From NCBI GenBank assembly GCA_033856175.1, contig JAWVFK010000025.1:1-25250 (forward strand): a DNA stretch of 25,250 nt, in the 5' to 3' direction. Below are positions 7,458-13,892 of the stretch, piece by piece. The notes beneath the pieces were generated by a model. It made no database searches. It was not told the origin of the DNA and was given only the letters and a program-made list of their open reading frames with translations. The stretch is from JAWVFK01 sp033856175 (lineage in GTDB: Bacteria > Actinomycetota > Thermoleophilia > Solirubrobacterales > 70-9). Position 1 is the first letter of the stretch, and each line of letters starts with the position of its first letter. The position numbers and the translations under genes were made by a program.

Positions 7458-7494
7458 GGCCGGATCGCGCCAGGCGCGGTCCGGCCGTTTTTCT
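7458..7494 (+). terminator. Rho-independent terminator after the RTX-type gene
   Basis: Inverted repeat GGCCGGA at 7458-7464 and TCCGGCC at 7480-7486, extended inward by CGCG/CGCG pairing, followed at once by GTTTTTC and more T. It lies 46 bases after the stop of the RTX-type protein and before the GNAT gene's own promoter. Confidence 0.85.
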
Positions 7495-7536
7495 TTGCCG
7501 CCGGGTCCGGGCCTCCGTGGGTCGGGGACGGCCGAT

Positions 7537-7542
7537 TAGAGT
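7537..7542 (+). promoter_or_regulatory. -10 element TAGAGT for the GNAT gene, leaderless type
   Basis: TAGAGT is followed by exactly 6 bases and then ATG 7549, with no Shine-Dalgarno sequence. It lies just after the upstream terminator, so it should be the sole promoter of the gene. Confidence 0.5.
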
Positions 7543-7548
7543 CCGTCG

Positions 7549-8016
7549 ATGGCCGTCGAGATTCGCGAAGCGCTCCCCGGTGAGGAGGAGCAGGTGCTTG
7601 CGATGTACGAGTGGCTGTTCGCCCCGCCGGGGGCGACGCCGCCGGGCTGGAGGCCCGAGCGAGCCGCCGACAGGGTGGCCGAGGCGATCGCCGGCGAGCG
7701 CAGCGCGATCCTCGTCGCCACAGACAAGGGCTCGCTTGTCGGCCTCTGCAGCATGTACATCGAGCTCAACTCGGTCCGCTACGGCCGCCGCTGCTGGATC
7801 GAGGATCTGGCCGTCGATCCCGGACGCCGCTCACAGGGCATCGGCGCAGCCCTGCTGGACGTCGCTGCGGACTGGGCCCACGACCACCGCGCCAGCTACC
7901 TCCAGCTGACGACCGCCAACGAGCGCACCGATGCCCAGCGGTTCTATGAGCGCCGGGACCCGATCGCGGTCGGCGTCAACTACTCCTGGGGGTTGCCGAG
8001 AAAGTCCTCGGCCTAA
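7549..8016 (+). CDS. GNAT-family N-acetyltransferase
   Basis: 155 residues with the GNAT fold. The N-terminal strand is VEIREALPGEEEQVLAMYEWL, motif A is WIEDLAVDPGRRSQGIGAAL (the RxxGxG/A loop that holds acetyl-CoA pyrophosphate), and the C-terminal AQRFYERRDPIAVGVNYSW corresponds to motif B with its Tyr. The acceptor substrate is unknown; stand-alone GNATs of this size acetylate amines, amino acids, antibiotics or protein N-termini. The gene sits between an intrinsic terminator and tRNA-Val and appears monocistronic. Nothing is degraded. Confidence 0.88.
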   Translation: MAVEIREALPGEEEQVLAMYEWLFAPPGATPPGWRPERAADRVAEAIAGERSAILVATDKGSLVGLCSMYIELNSVRYGRRCWIEDLAVDPGRRSQGIGAALLDVAADWAHDHRASYLQLTTANERTDAQRFYERRDPIAVGVNYSWGLPRKSSA

Positions 8017-8261
8017 GAGCGATAGGGCCCGATGAGCTCGCGCTCCCCGACAGGTCGCCCCCGGCCAATCGTTCACCGCTGACCCACCACGGTCAGCCCT
8101 CGGCCTGGGCCCGCGATCTGCAGTGGGGCGGCGGCCTGACGCTGATGGCTCTCGTTCTCGCATTCGGCTGGATCACCGTTCGGCCGACGCCGCGCCGACG
8201 CGAGCCGGAGCTTCCCGCCCTGCTTACTCTCGGGCTCACCGCCGTCGCTAACCTCAGCCGC

Positions 8262-8334
8262 GGGCGGTTAGCTCAGTTGGGAGAGCACCTGCTTTACACG
8301 TAGGAGGTCGCCGGTTCGAGCCCGGCACCGCCCA
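8262..8334 (+). tRNA. tRNA-Val (UAC anticodon)
   Basis: Full cloverleaf: acceptor GGGCGGT/ACCGCCC, D stem GCTC/GAGC, anticodon stem CCTGC/GTAGG (with a terminal C-G and inner mismatch-tolerant pairs) and loop TTTACAC (anticodon TAC), T stem GCCGG/CCGGC with loop TTCGAGC, discriminator A, CCA not encoded. The preceding 245 bases (8017-8261) hold no supported gene; one short hydrophobic frame (8145-8303) runs into the tRNA and is rejected. Confidence 0.95.
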
Positions 8335-8467
8335 TTGAATGCCGCTGGCGGAATGTCGGTTGCGAGAGATCCCACGCATCCGCAAATTCCGCGATTCGAT
8401 TCCCGAAGAAGCGGGTAACTGACGCTGGTCGAAGGATCCGCCCCGCCGAACCCAGGGAGCCCAGGAC

Positions 8468-9280
8468 TTGGCAACCGCCCCCGTATCGGACCGCCCAGCA
8501 GAGCAGGAGAGCGACGAGAGAGCCCGCCTGCTGCCGGGCCGGCCAGCCCGCGTTCGCCGGCCGGCCGCTGAGCACCGGCGCGTACTGCACCTCTCCGACG
8601 CGGCCCTCATCGATCGGATCCGCGAAGGTGACGAGCGGGCGTTCGAGCAGCTATACGACCGTCACGCTGCCGCCCTCTACGCCTACTGCATGCGGATGCT
8701 GCATTCGCGCGACGACGCCGAGGACGCGGTTCAGCAGGTCCTGCTCAACGCTTTCAAGTCGCTGACCCACGACACCACGGCGATCGAGCTGCGGCCGTGG
8801 CTCTTCCGCATCGCCCACAACCACTGCGTTTCCGTCTGGCGCCGCCGTCACGAGGTGGCGACAGACGACGTCGATGCCGTCTCTGCGGCCGAGGACCCTG
8901 AGCACTCCTTCGAGACCCGCAGGGTCGCGCTCGACGCGCTCCACGACCTCTCCTTCCTGCCGGAGCAGCAGCGCACGGCGCTGTTGCTCGCCAGCATCCA
9001 GAAGCTGCCGCACGAAGAGATCGCCCAGATCCTCGGCTGCCCGACGGCAAAGGTCAAGTCGCTCGTCTTTCGGGCCAGCCGTGCCCTTGCCGAGAGACGG
9101 CTCGCCCGGGAGACGAGCTGCGCCGAGATCCGCAGGCGTCTGGGTGTGCTGAAGGGCGGCTCGCTGCGCCAGAACGTGGTCCGCTGGCACCTCGCCGAGT
9201 GCGAGGGCTGCCGCGACTACCGCGAGCAGATCAAGCGGAGCGCCTCATCGAGCGAGCCGCTTGCAGCACCCTCTCCCTGA
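8468..9280 (+). CDS. ECF-type RNA polymerase sigma factor with fused C-terminal zinc finger
   Basis: 270 residues. A poorly conserved N-terminal tail of about 40 residues is followed by sigma region 2 (IREGDERAFEQLYDRHAAAL, residues 51-70, through WLFRIAHNHCVSVWRRR) and region 4 (LPEQQRTALLLASIQKLPHEEIAQILGCPTAKVKSLVFRASRAL, about 164-207). A zinc-finger-like segment follows: C218, then H241-x3-C245-x2-C248 (HLAECEGCRDYREQ), the HCC pattern of zf-HC2 anti-sigma domains. The sigma factor thus seems to carry its own regulatory zinc finger. The only canonical start in frame is TTG 8468, preceded by CCCAGGGAGCCCAGGAC; its choice is uncertain. The last 50 bases overlap the 3' end of a convergent gene with the same zinc-finger pattern. 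Confidence 0.88.
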   Translation: MATAPVSDRPAEQESDERARLLPGRPARVRRPAAEHRRVLHLSDAALIDRIREGDERAFEQLYDRHAAALYAYCMRMLHSRDDAEDAVQQVLLNAFKSLTHDTTAIELRPWLFRIAHNHCVSVWRRRHEVATDDVDAVSAAEDPEHSFETRRVALDALHDLSFLPEQQRTALLLASIQKLPHEEIAQILGCPTAKVKSLVFRASRALAERRLARETSCAEIRRRLGVLKGGSLRQNVVRWHLAECEGCRDYREQIKRSASSSEPLAAPSP

Positions 9281-9488
9281 GGCCGGTCGGCGGCCCCTCC
9301 ACGACGCCTTCGAGCTCTCGCAGCTGGCGGCGAAGCGCCCGGCGGAACTCGCGACATTCGGCGCAGCGGATCAGATGAGGAAGCTGGCGGAGCCTGACAC
9401 GGCCTCCGCGCAGCGCAAGCTCCTCCTGTGTCCGCGCGCATGCATGGTCGAGACCCTCGCGGTCTCCCCGCTGTGATTGAGACGCCAC
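9231..9488 (-). CDS. Small zf-HC2-type zinc-finger protein, possible anti-sigma factor
   Basis: 85 residues. C17 is followed by H38-x3-C42-x2-C45 (HLIRCAECREFRRALRRQL), the zinc ligand pattern of ZAS/zf-HC2 anti-sigma factors, then a helical tail. No membrane segment is present, so it would be a soluble regulator. The start is GTG 9488, preceded by the strong Shine-Dalgarno GGAGGGG 2 bases upstream. The segment from C17 to R50 aligns well with the C-terminal zinc finger of the sigma factor on the other strand (both have a Gly-rich turn, RQ and HLxxCxxCRx[YF]R). The two genes converge and overlap by 50 bases, so their mRNAs are complementary at the 3' ends. Function as an anti-sigma factor is inference. 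Confidence 0.7.
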   Translation of the reverse strand: MASQSQRGDREGLDHACARTQEELALRGGRVRLRQLPHLIRCAECREFRRALRRQLRELEGVVEGPPTGLRERVLQAARSMRRSA

Positions 9489-9574
9489 GTCCCCTCCGGG
9501 GGTTCACCTCGTGAAGAGCGAGGCTATCGCTCCGCAACAGGCGGGTGCGGCGATCGACCGATGTTCGGAGCCGG

Positions 9575-10351
9575 CTAGCGGGGCGGCGCTTCGCCGGCCG
9601 GCCCGAGGACTTCGTCCAGCACGGCTGCCGTGTCGGCCACGTCGAACTCCTCGCGCAGCCGTCGCTCGACGTCCTCGCGGCTACTGCCGCTGATCACCAT
9701 CTGGGCGGCCAGCAGGCGAGCTCCGTCGGAGGCGCTGCCGTTGCTGCGCCGGCGCGGCAGCCGCGGACGCTGCGGCGGCTCCTCGAGCGAATCCACTGGC
9801 GCCTCGGGCGTCTCCGCGAGGGACGCCGCTGCCGGCGGCGGCGGATCGTGCGGCTGCGGCGGCGCGGTCTCCTTGCGCCGCAGCTCGTGCAGGTCGGTTC
9901 GCAGCCTCTCTATGGCGTCCTCCTTGCGCGCTTCGCGCTCGCTCTCGCGGCTGTGCTCGAAGGTCTCAACGGGTGCCGGCGCCGCGGCGTCCCTGTCGAG
10001 TTCGTGGACGGCGTCGTCGAGCGCGCTCAGCAGCGCGTCGGAGCGCTCGCGCACCGAGCGCGCCTGCTCGATCAGCCCGTCGGTCAGCTCGTAAATGCTG
10101 CGAATCCGGGTCATCGCCAGCTGCTCGGCCTTCGTCTTCGACTCCTCCAGCTGCTGGCGGGCACGGTTCTCGGCGTCGGCGACGATGTCCGCCGCCGCTC
10201 GCTCGGCGGCGTCGATGACGGATTGGATCCGGTCGGCGATCGCCCCCGTCTCGGCTGTCGGCGGCGAGGGCTCCCTCTCGACGCGCGGCGGCGGCGGCGG
10301 TCCGGCGCTCGCCTCCGGCTCAGCGTCCTTGTCGGACTGGCGAAAGATCAC
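9575..10351 (-). CDS. DivIVA-like coiled-coil protein with conserved C-terminal helical domain
   Basis: 258 residues, no enzyme motif. An Asp/Glu/Pro-rich N-terminus leads to a long coiled coil (IADRIQSVIDAAERAAADIV and following, about residues 40-120) of the kind seen in DivIVA or ATP-synthase-b-like stalk proteins. Next is a Pro/Arg-rich linker, then a C-terminal domain ARLLAAQMVISGSSREDVERRL with REEFDVADTAAVLDEVLG. That last motif ends several uncharacterised actinobacterial coiled-coil proteins, as far as I recall. I chose GTG 10351 over the in-frame GTG two codons upstream because TAGCCT ends 6 bases before it, matching the leaderless pattern in this window; GTG 10357 directly abuts the -10 element. 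A scaffold or cell-division role is inference. Confidence 0.75.
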   Translation of the reverse strand: MIFRQSDKDAEPEASAGPPPPPRVEREPSPPTAETGAIADRIQSVIDAAERAAADIVADAENRARQQLEESKTKAEQLAMTRIRSIYELTDGLIEQARSVRERSDALLSALDDAVHELDRDAAAPAPVETFEHSRESEREARKEDAIERLRTDLHELRRKETAPPQPHDPPPPAAASLAETPEAPVDSLEEPPQRPRLPRRRSNGSASDGARLLAAQMVISGSSREDVERRLREEFDVADTAAVLDEVLGPAGEAPPR

Positions 10352-10357
10352 AGTCAC

Positions 10358-10363
10358 AGGCTA
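10358..10363 (-). promoter_or_regulatory. -10 element TAGCCT for the coiled-coil gene, leaderless type
   Basis: On the minus strand TAGCCT is followed by 6 bases and GTG 10351. It abuts an upstream in-frame GTG (10357), which could not be translated from a leaderless transcript, so the element decides the start. Confidence 0.5.
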
Positions 10364-10391
10364 CGTCAGCCGACCGCGGTTGGCGGCGGTC

Positions 10392-10637
10392 CTAGCGCGG
10401 TTGGGTTTGCCGTTGCTCGAGCGCACTGGCGGCAGCGAGGAGGCGGCGAGCCAGCCGCTCGACCCGCAGCCGGCAGAGCGTCTGGCGGTAGGCCAGCTCG
10501 GCGCGCAGCTCCCGCAGCATGCTGAGACGGCAGGTCTCCACCGTCTCGGCGCGGATTCGTGCCAGCTCGAGCGTGCGGAAGCTGAGCTCGTCGGCTGCGG
10601 CCGCCAGGCTCGCGGCGTCGGTACCGGCCCGGACCAC
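10392..10637 (-). CDS. Helical hypothetical protein; frame open upstream beyond its first canonical start
   Basis: 81 residues from GTG 10637, which has GAGG 5 bases upstream. The protein is almost all alpha helix with many Arg, Ala, Leu and Glu (SLAAAADELSFRTLELARIR, then LRAELAYRQTLCRLRVERLA). I do not recognise a family. The same frame stays open without a start codon for another 40 codons up to TGA 10758-10760, and that segment (RYRQQAQALSRTPLRAIPES and on) also looks like protein. A good Shine-Dalgarno-like GGAGG and an in-frame GTG GTC lie just before that TGA. So the intact gene may once have started at GTG 10766, and the present gene is either truncated or uses an internal or non-canonical start. 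It lies downstream of the winged-helix gene. Confidence 0.5.
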   Translation of the reverse strand: MVRAGTDAASLAAAADELSFRTLELARIRAETVETCRLSMLRELRAELAYRQTLCRLRVERLARRLLAAASALEQRQTQPR

Positions 10638-10799
10638 GATCGCCTCGGCTCGTGCGGCGGCCTGGCCCCAGTCTGACTCCGGAATCGCGCGCAGCGGCGT
10701 TCGCGACAGCGCCTGGGCTTGCTGCCGATATCGCGCGAGTGCTCGTGCCGCTTCCGCTCAGACCACCTCCGGCGAGCGAAGATAGCCACCCCTCCGGAT

Positions 10800-10827
10800 G
10801 GGCCCGGGCGGGGACCGGGGCGGGCCC
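10800..10827 (-). terminator. GC-rich hairpin just downstream of the winged-helix gene
   Basis: Perfect 7-base arms GGGCCCG (10800-10806) and CGGGCCC (10821-10827) begin 4 bases after the stop of the winged-helix gene. There is no T-run, so this is either a weak actinobacterial-type terminator or an mRNA-stabilising 3' hairpin. Confidence 0.4.
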
Positions 10828-10830
10828 GCC

Positions 10831-11211
10831 TCACAGCCCGAAGGCGATGTTCCCCGGCGATCGCGCGCCGTCCAGGCGACGGTGGCTGGCCGGGCGGGGG
10901 ACGCTGCGGTCGGCGATGTTGAGGATGTCGCCGACCTCGTGCTCGCCCCACAGCGGGTCGTAGATCCGCCTGTCGCGGTTGACGGTGTAGCGGTTGCGGC
11001 GCCCGACGCGCTCGCGGACGAGGAAGCCCGCCTCGACGAGGGTCGAGACGATGCCCTGGGCGCGGCGCTCGGTGATGCCGACGCTGGCGGCGACGTCGCG
11101 CAGCCGTGCCTCCGGGTCGCGGCTGATGCAGAGCAGGACGTGGGCCTGAGTTGTCAGAAAGTGCCGCGAGTCCACCGAGTTCCCTCGTTGGAGGGGCCAC
11201 TCCGCGCTCAT
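10831..11211 (-). CDS. Winged-helix (MarR/ArsR-like) transcriptional regulator
   Basis: 126 residues. Residues 18-80 form a winged helix: LTTQAHVLLCISRDPEARLRDVA (helices 1-2), VGITERRAQGIVSTLVEAGFL (recognition helix region) and VRERVGRRNRYTVN (the beta wing). The C-terminal part (YDPLWGEHEVGDILNIADR) is a conserved extension whose role is unknown. It has no ligand-binding or phosphoacceptor domain. The start is ATG 11211, which overlaps the stop of the sugar transferase gene as ATGA, so it is the translationally coupled last gene of that operon. A role in regulating exopolysaccharide or surface genes, perhaps its own operon, is inferred from position. Confidence 0.8.
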   Translation of the reverse strand: MSAEWPLQRGNSVDSRHFLTTQAHVLLCISRDPEARLRDVAASVGITERRAQGIVSTLVEAGFLVRERVGRRNRYTVNRDRRIYDPLWGEHEVGDILNIADRSVPRPASHRRLDGARSPGNIAFGL

Positions 11212-12695
11212 GAGACCGCCTCGCGAACGAGCCCGTCGCCGACGATCAGCCGCTCGTCCGGGCACTCGAGCTCCGTCTGGACCTCGGCCACCGTGGCGCG
11301 CAGGGTCTCGGCGACGATCAGAAGGTCGAACCAGATCGAGCGATGCTTGAGGTAGTAGAGGTCGTGGCAGAGCTTCCAGGCGCTTCCACGGTCGCTGCCG
11401 GCGTAGCCACAGCGGACCTGGGCCCAGCCCGTCAGGCCCGGCTTCATCAGGTGGCGACGCTCGTAGTAGCGGAACTGGCCCTCCAGCTCGGTGACGAGCT
11501 GCGGCCGCTCCGGCCGCGGCCCGACCATCGTCATCTCGCCGCGGAGGACGTTCCAGAGCTGCGGCAGCTCGTCGATGTGAGTGCGGCGCAGGACTCGCCC
11601 GACCGGGGTGATGCGCTCGTCGTCGCTGCTGCACCACACAGGGGTGCCATCGCGCTCGGCGTCCGGCAGCATCGAGCGCAGCTTGACCATCGTGAACTCG
11701 CGCCCGCCCTCGCCGACGCGGCGCTGGCGGTGAAGGATCGGCCCGCCGTCGTGGAGCTTGATCGCCACGGCGGCGACGGCGAGCAGAGGAGCGGAGAGGA
11801 CGGCGAGCATCAGCGCGAAGCCGAGGTCGAAGGCCCGCTTGGAGAGCGACCAGCCGGCCGTGTAGCTGGGGTGCATCAGATAGTGGAACCAGGCGGAGTC
11901 GGCGGCTCCGAGCGGCACGTAGCCGAGCGTCTTCTCACAGAACTGGGTGCCGTCGATCATCCGCACCGGCAGGTCCCAGCACTCACCGACGACGGTCTCC
12001 GCGGCCTCAGAGCGCTGCGGCCCTGGCTTCAGGGCGATCACGAGGAGGTCGATCCGGTGGCTGCGGACGATCTGTCGCAGGTCGGCGAGGCTGCCGATCG
12101 AGGACACCTCGCCGCGGGGGCCGGGCTCGCCGGGAACGCCGCCGGCCGGCTCGAGGGCCGCCTCCTCGCTGCAACCGCCGCCCTGGGGGTCGATCCTGCC
12201 GGCCAGGAAATAGCCATGCAGGTGGCTGTTGCCGAGGTCCGCGGCGAGCGAGTCGGCATAGTCGGCGGTGCCGATCACGGCGAGGCGGATCTGCCGCTCG
12301 TCCTTGAAGCGCACCGTGACCCAGGCACCGAGCAGGAAGACGAGCCAGGCCATGGCAACCGCCAGCGCCAGCGACCCGGTAGCGCCCTGCACTCCTTCGG
12401 CCTCGCAGACGGCGCCGGCGACGACGGCGCCGGCGAGCGGCGGCAGCGCCCACAGCCACACTCCCGAGAAGGCGAGCAGGTGCAGCGGCTGCCTGGCTCG
12501 CTGGAGCCAGCTGCCGGCGATGAGCGTCGCCGCCCCGAACAGGGCCACGTCGCTGAGACGGCCGAGATGGCCGATCGCGACGAGGCTGGCGGCGCTCGCT
12601 GGGCCGATCAGACAGCCGATCGTCTCCAGCAGACGCTGGGCGCGCAGGGCGCCCATCGCCTGAGGGCCGCTGGCCTGGGTGGAGAGCGAGATCAT
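11208..12695 (-). CDS. Polyprenyl-phosphate sugar-1-phosphate transferase (WbaP/WcaJ type)
   Basis: 495 residues. The N-terminal half has about four hydrophobic membrane segments (residues 25-130), then a Rossmann-like CoA-binding-type domain (IRLAVIGTADYADSLAADLG, about 136-250). The C-terminal catalytic domain (about 285-470) has the PF02397 bacterial sugar transferase motifs: the KRAFDLGFALMLAVLSAPLL membrane hairpin, RRVGEGGREFTMVKLRSM, RTHIDELPQLWNVLRGEMTM and VGPRPERP, and KPGLTGWAQV. It should start exopolysaccharide or glycan assembly by placing a sugar phosphate on undecaprenyl phosphate at the inner membrane. No glycosyltransferase, flippase or polymerase gene lies nearby, so it may serve a distant cluster. 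It lies 17 bases after the LPXTG gene and overlaps the winged-helix gene by ATGA. Confidence 0.93.
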   Translation of the reverse strand: MISLSTQASGPQAMGALRAQRLLETIGCLIGPASAASLVAIGHLGRLSDVALFGAATLIAGSWLQRARQPLHLLAFSGVWLWALPPLAGAVVAGAVCEAEGVQGATGSLALAVAMAWLVFLLGAWVTVRFKDERQIRLAVIGTADYADSLAADLGNSHLHGYFLAGRIDPQGGGCSEEAALEPAGGVPGEPGPRGEVSSIGSLADLRQIVRSHRIDLLVIALKPGPQRSEAAETVVGECWDLPVRMIDGTQFCEKTLGYVPLGAADSAWFHYLMHPSYTAGWSLSKRAFDLGFALMLAVLSAPLLAVAAVAIKLHDGGPILHRQRRVGEGGREFTMVKLRSMLPDAERDGTPVWCSSDDERITPVGRVLRRTHIDELPQLWNVLRGEMTMVGPRPERPQLVTELEGQFRYYERRHLMKPGLTGWAQVRCGYAGSDRGSAWKLCHDLYYLKHRSIWFDLLIVAETLRATVAEVQTELECPDERLIVGDGLVREAVS

Positions 12696-12712
12696 CGCCG
12701 GCTCGCCCGTTG

Positions 12713-13066
12713 CTAGCGCTCGCGTGGGGTCGAGAGCCGCCGCATCATGAGGCCGCTGCCGAGCATCGCAACGGAGACGCCGAGCAGCGTCACCACGTCC
12801 CAGCCGGTGAACGGCAGCGTGCCGCCGACCCTCCTGCCGAGACCGGCAGCGGGCTGAGCGGCCGCGGCGCCTGCGGCTGCAGCGCCACTCGCGTGGCTGC
12901 CGCCCTGAGCCTTCGTGCCGGCCGAGGAGCCGCCGGAGTCGACCCCGGGCAGGGGCTCGTACTGGGCAACTGTCGGATCGGCGCCAAAGGCGCCGGCCGG
13001 CCCAACGACCAGCGCCATCACTGCTGCGCAGATCCCGATCATGAGAGCTGTGCGTGTGGTTTTCAT
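12713..13066 (-). CDS. Small LPXTG-type cell-wall-anchored protein
   Basis: 117 residues. A signal peptide (MKTTRTALMIGICAAVMALVVGPAGAFGA) is followed by a short Ala/Gly/Ser-rich low-complexity stalk (about residues 40-80). The sorting signal is LPFTG at 84-88, then a hydrophobic helix and the positively charged tail MMRRLSTPRER. This order is diagnostic for sortase substrates. No globular domain is present, so it looks like a short wall-anchored stalk or spacer. The ATG at 13066 follows AAGGGAT. The same frame extends upstream to 13543, but the extension has no signal and overlaps the DUF6458 gene on the other strand. No sortase gene is in the window. It is the first gene of the transferase operon. 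Confidence 0.85.
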   Translation of the reverse strand: MKTTRTALMIGICAAVMALVVGPAGAFGADPTVAQYEPLPGVDSGGSSAGTKAQGGSHASGAAAAGAAAAQPAAGLGRRVGGTLPFTGWDVVTLLGVSVAMLGSGLMMRRLSTPRER

Positions 13067-13109
13067 ATCCCTTAAGACGCAGAAGGACGCAAAAGGTTCA
13101 GGAGTTAGT

Positions 13110-13128
13110 AGACAAAACTTTCTTGTCT
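13110..13128. promoter_or_regulatory. AT-rich dyad upstream of the LPXTG gene, possible operator
   Basis: AGACAA (13110-13115) and TTGTCT (13123-13128) form an inverted repeat with a 7-base spacer, in a locally AT-rich stretch between the divergent LPXTG and DUF6458 genes. Closer to the LPXTG start, TGCGTC occurs twice in a row (TTTTGCGTCCTTCTGCGTCT on the minus strand). The dyad could be a regulator site or part of a promoter; I recognise no known motif. Confidence 0.3.
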
Positions 13129-13219
13129 TCGGTTTGGCGTCATCTGAGTACGGAACGCTCGCGCGGCTGCGAGCGGCCGACCATTCGGCCGGCCGGTGTT
13201 TCGAGGCCCTTGCGGCGGG

Positions 13220-13225
13220 TACGAC
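13220..13225 (+). promoter_or_regulatory. -10-like element TACGAC for the DUF6458 gene, leaderless type
   Basis: TACGAC is followed by exactly 6 bases and ATG 13232. No Shine-Dalgarno sequence. The last base differs from the TANNNT consensus. Confidence 0.35.
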
Positions 13226-13231
13226 GGCTGC

Positions 13232-13459
13232 ATGGGCATAGGAACGTCGATCTTCCTCGTCGCCTTGGGTGCCGTCCTTCGCTGGGCTGTCACCACGGGC
13301 CACGTCGCGGGAGTTCGAATCCACACAGTCGGACTGATCCTGCTGATCGTCGGCATCGTCGGCCTGCTGATCTCGCTCTACTACACCGAGATCTACAGCC
13401 GTCGCCGGGGCACAGTCGTTCGCGATCCCGCTCTGCGGGATCCGGATTACGTCCCCTAG
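13232..13459 (+). CDS. DUF6458-type small membrane protein
   Basis: 75 residues, starting MGIGTSIFLVALGAVLRWAV and continuing with VRIHTVGLILLIVGIVGLLISLYY, i.e. two membrane helices, and a short polar Arg/Asp-rich tail. The pattern GIGTSIFLxAxGAxLRWAV and TVGxILxIVGIVG is that of the actinobacterial DUF6458 family, whose function is unknown. ATG 13232 is the natural start; the frame is open further upstream, but the homology and the -10 element 6 bases upstream support this one. Divergent from the LPXTG operon and convergent with the toxin gene. Confidence 0.85.
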   Translation: MGIGTSIFLVALGAVLRWAVTTGHVAGVRIHTVGLILLIVGIVGLLISLYYTEIYSRRRGTVVRDPALRDPDYVP

Positions 13460-13517
13460 CCGCGATCGGTAGAGACCAAGCTGCAGCTGCCGCGCTCGGC
13501 CAGGGTCGAGCGCCAGC

Positions 13518-13892
13518 TCAAGGGGCGCCAGCTCGAGTCGCACCCTCCAGGCCGAGGAGCGCGGCCAGAGACTCCTCGATCTGACCGATCGTCTGCTCCG
13601 TAGCGTGGCCCACCCGGCGTAGGAGCCTTGTTCGGGCCAGAGCGCGGACGCCCTGACAGATTGCGGCGCTGGGCCGTTCTATCCCCTCGTCTGGCGACAC
13701 CCGCGGTCGCAGCGCCGACGGCGCGTATGAGCTCGATAGCGGAATGACGACGAACAGGTCCTCGGCAGCGCCGGTCCTGACGTCGTCGACGGACATGACG
13801 ATGGCCGGCCGGTTCTTGCCGGGCTCCCCAGGACGCCCCGCGCCGAGCGAAACCACCCAGATTTCACCGCGCTGCGGCTCAGTCAATGCCAT
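13518..13892 (-). CDS. MazF/PemK-family toxin (mRNA interferase)
   Basis: 124 residues. QRGEIWVVSLGAGRPGEPGK and NRPAIVMSVDDV form the PemK/MazF N-terminal strands with the conserved RGEIW and RPxIVMS motifs. LFVVIPLSS and the ICQGVRALARTRLLRRVG region complete the SH3-like barrel. Such toxins cleave mRNA, usually at short sequence motifs, when the antitoxin is degraded. The start is ATG 13892, which lies inside the antitoxin gene's end (14-base overlap), the usual coupled arrangement. The C-terminal helix (IGQIEESLAALLGL) is typical. Sequence specificity cannot be read. Confidence 0.9.
   Translation of the reverse strand: MALTEPQRGEIWVVSLGAGRPGEPGKNRPAIVMSVDDVRTGAAEDLFVVIPLSSSYAPSALRPRVSPDEGIERPSAAICQGVRALARTRLLRRVGHATEQTIGQIEESLAALLGLEGATRAGAP

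Noticed and set aside
8145..8303. 52-residue hydrophobic frame starting MALVLAFGWITVRPTPRRRE
   Set aside because: It has no Shine-Dalgarno, ends inside the tRNA-Val gene and shows no recognisable family; a decayed membrane-protein end is possible but unsupported.
8254..8610. Minus-strand frames across the tRNA-Val gene (reading RARTGDLLRVKQVLSQLS and GGAGLEPATSYV)
   Set aside because: These are the well-known spurious proteins read from the antisense of a tRNA; the tRNA cloverleaf is intact.
11343..12716. 457-codon plus-strand frame antisense to the sugar transferase
   Set aside because: Low-complexity shadow of a high-GC gene with no domain; the minus-strand protein is unambiguous.
13510..13534. 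Direct repeat GCGCCAGCTC twice, 15 bases apart
   Set aside because: Only two copies, within a GC-rich 3' region; no further units, so not a CRISPR or functional repeat.
13067..13543. Upstream extension of the LPXTG gene frame to 13543
   Set aside because: The extension overlaps the DUF6458 gene on the other strand and would bury the signal peptide inside the protein.
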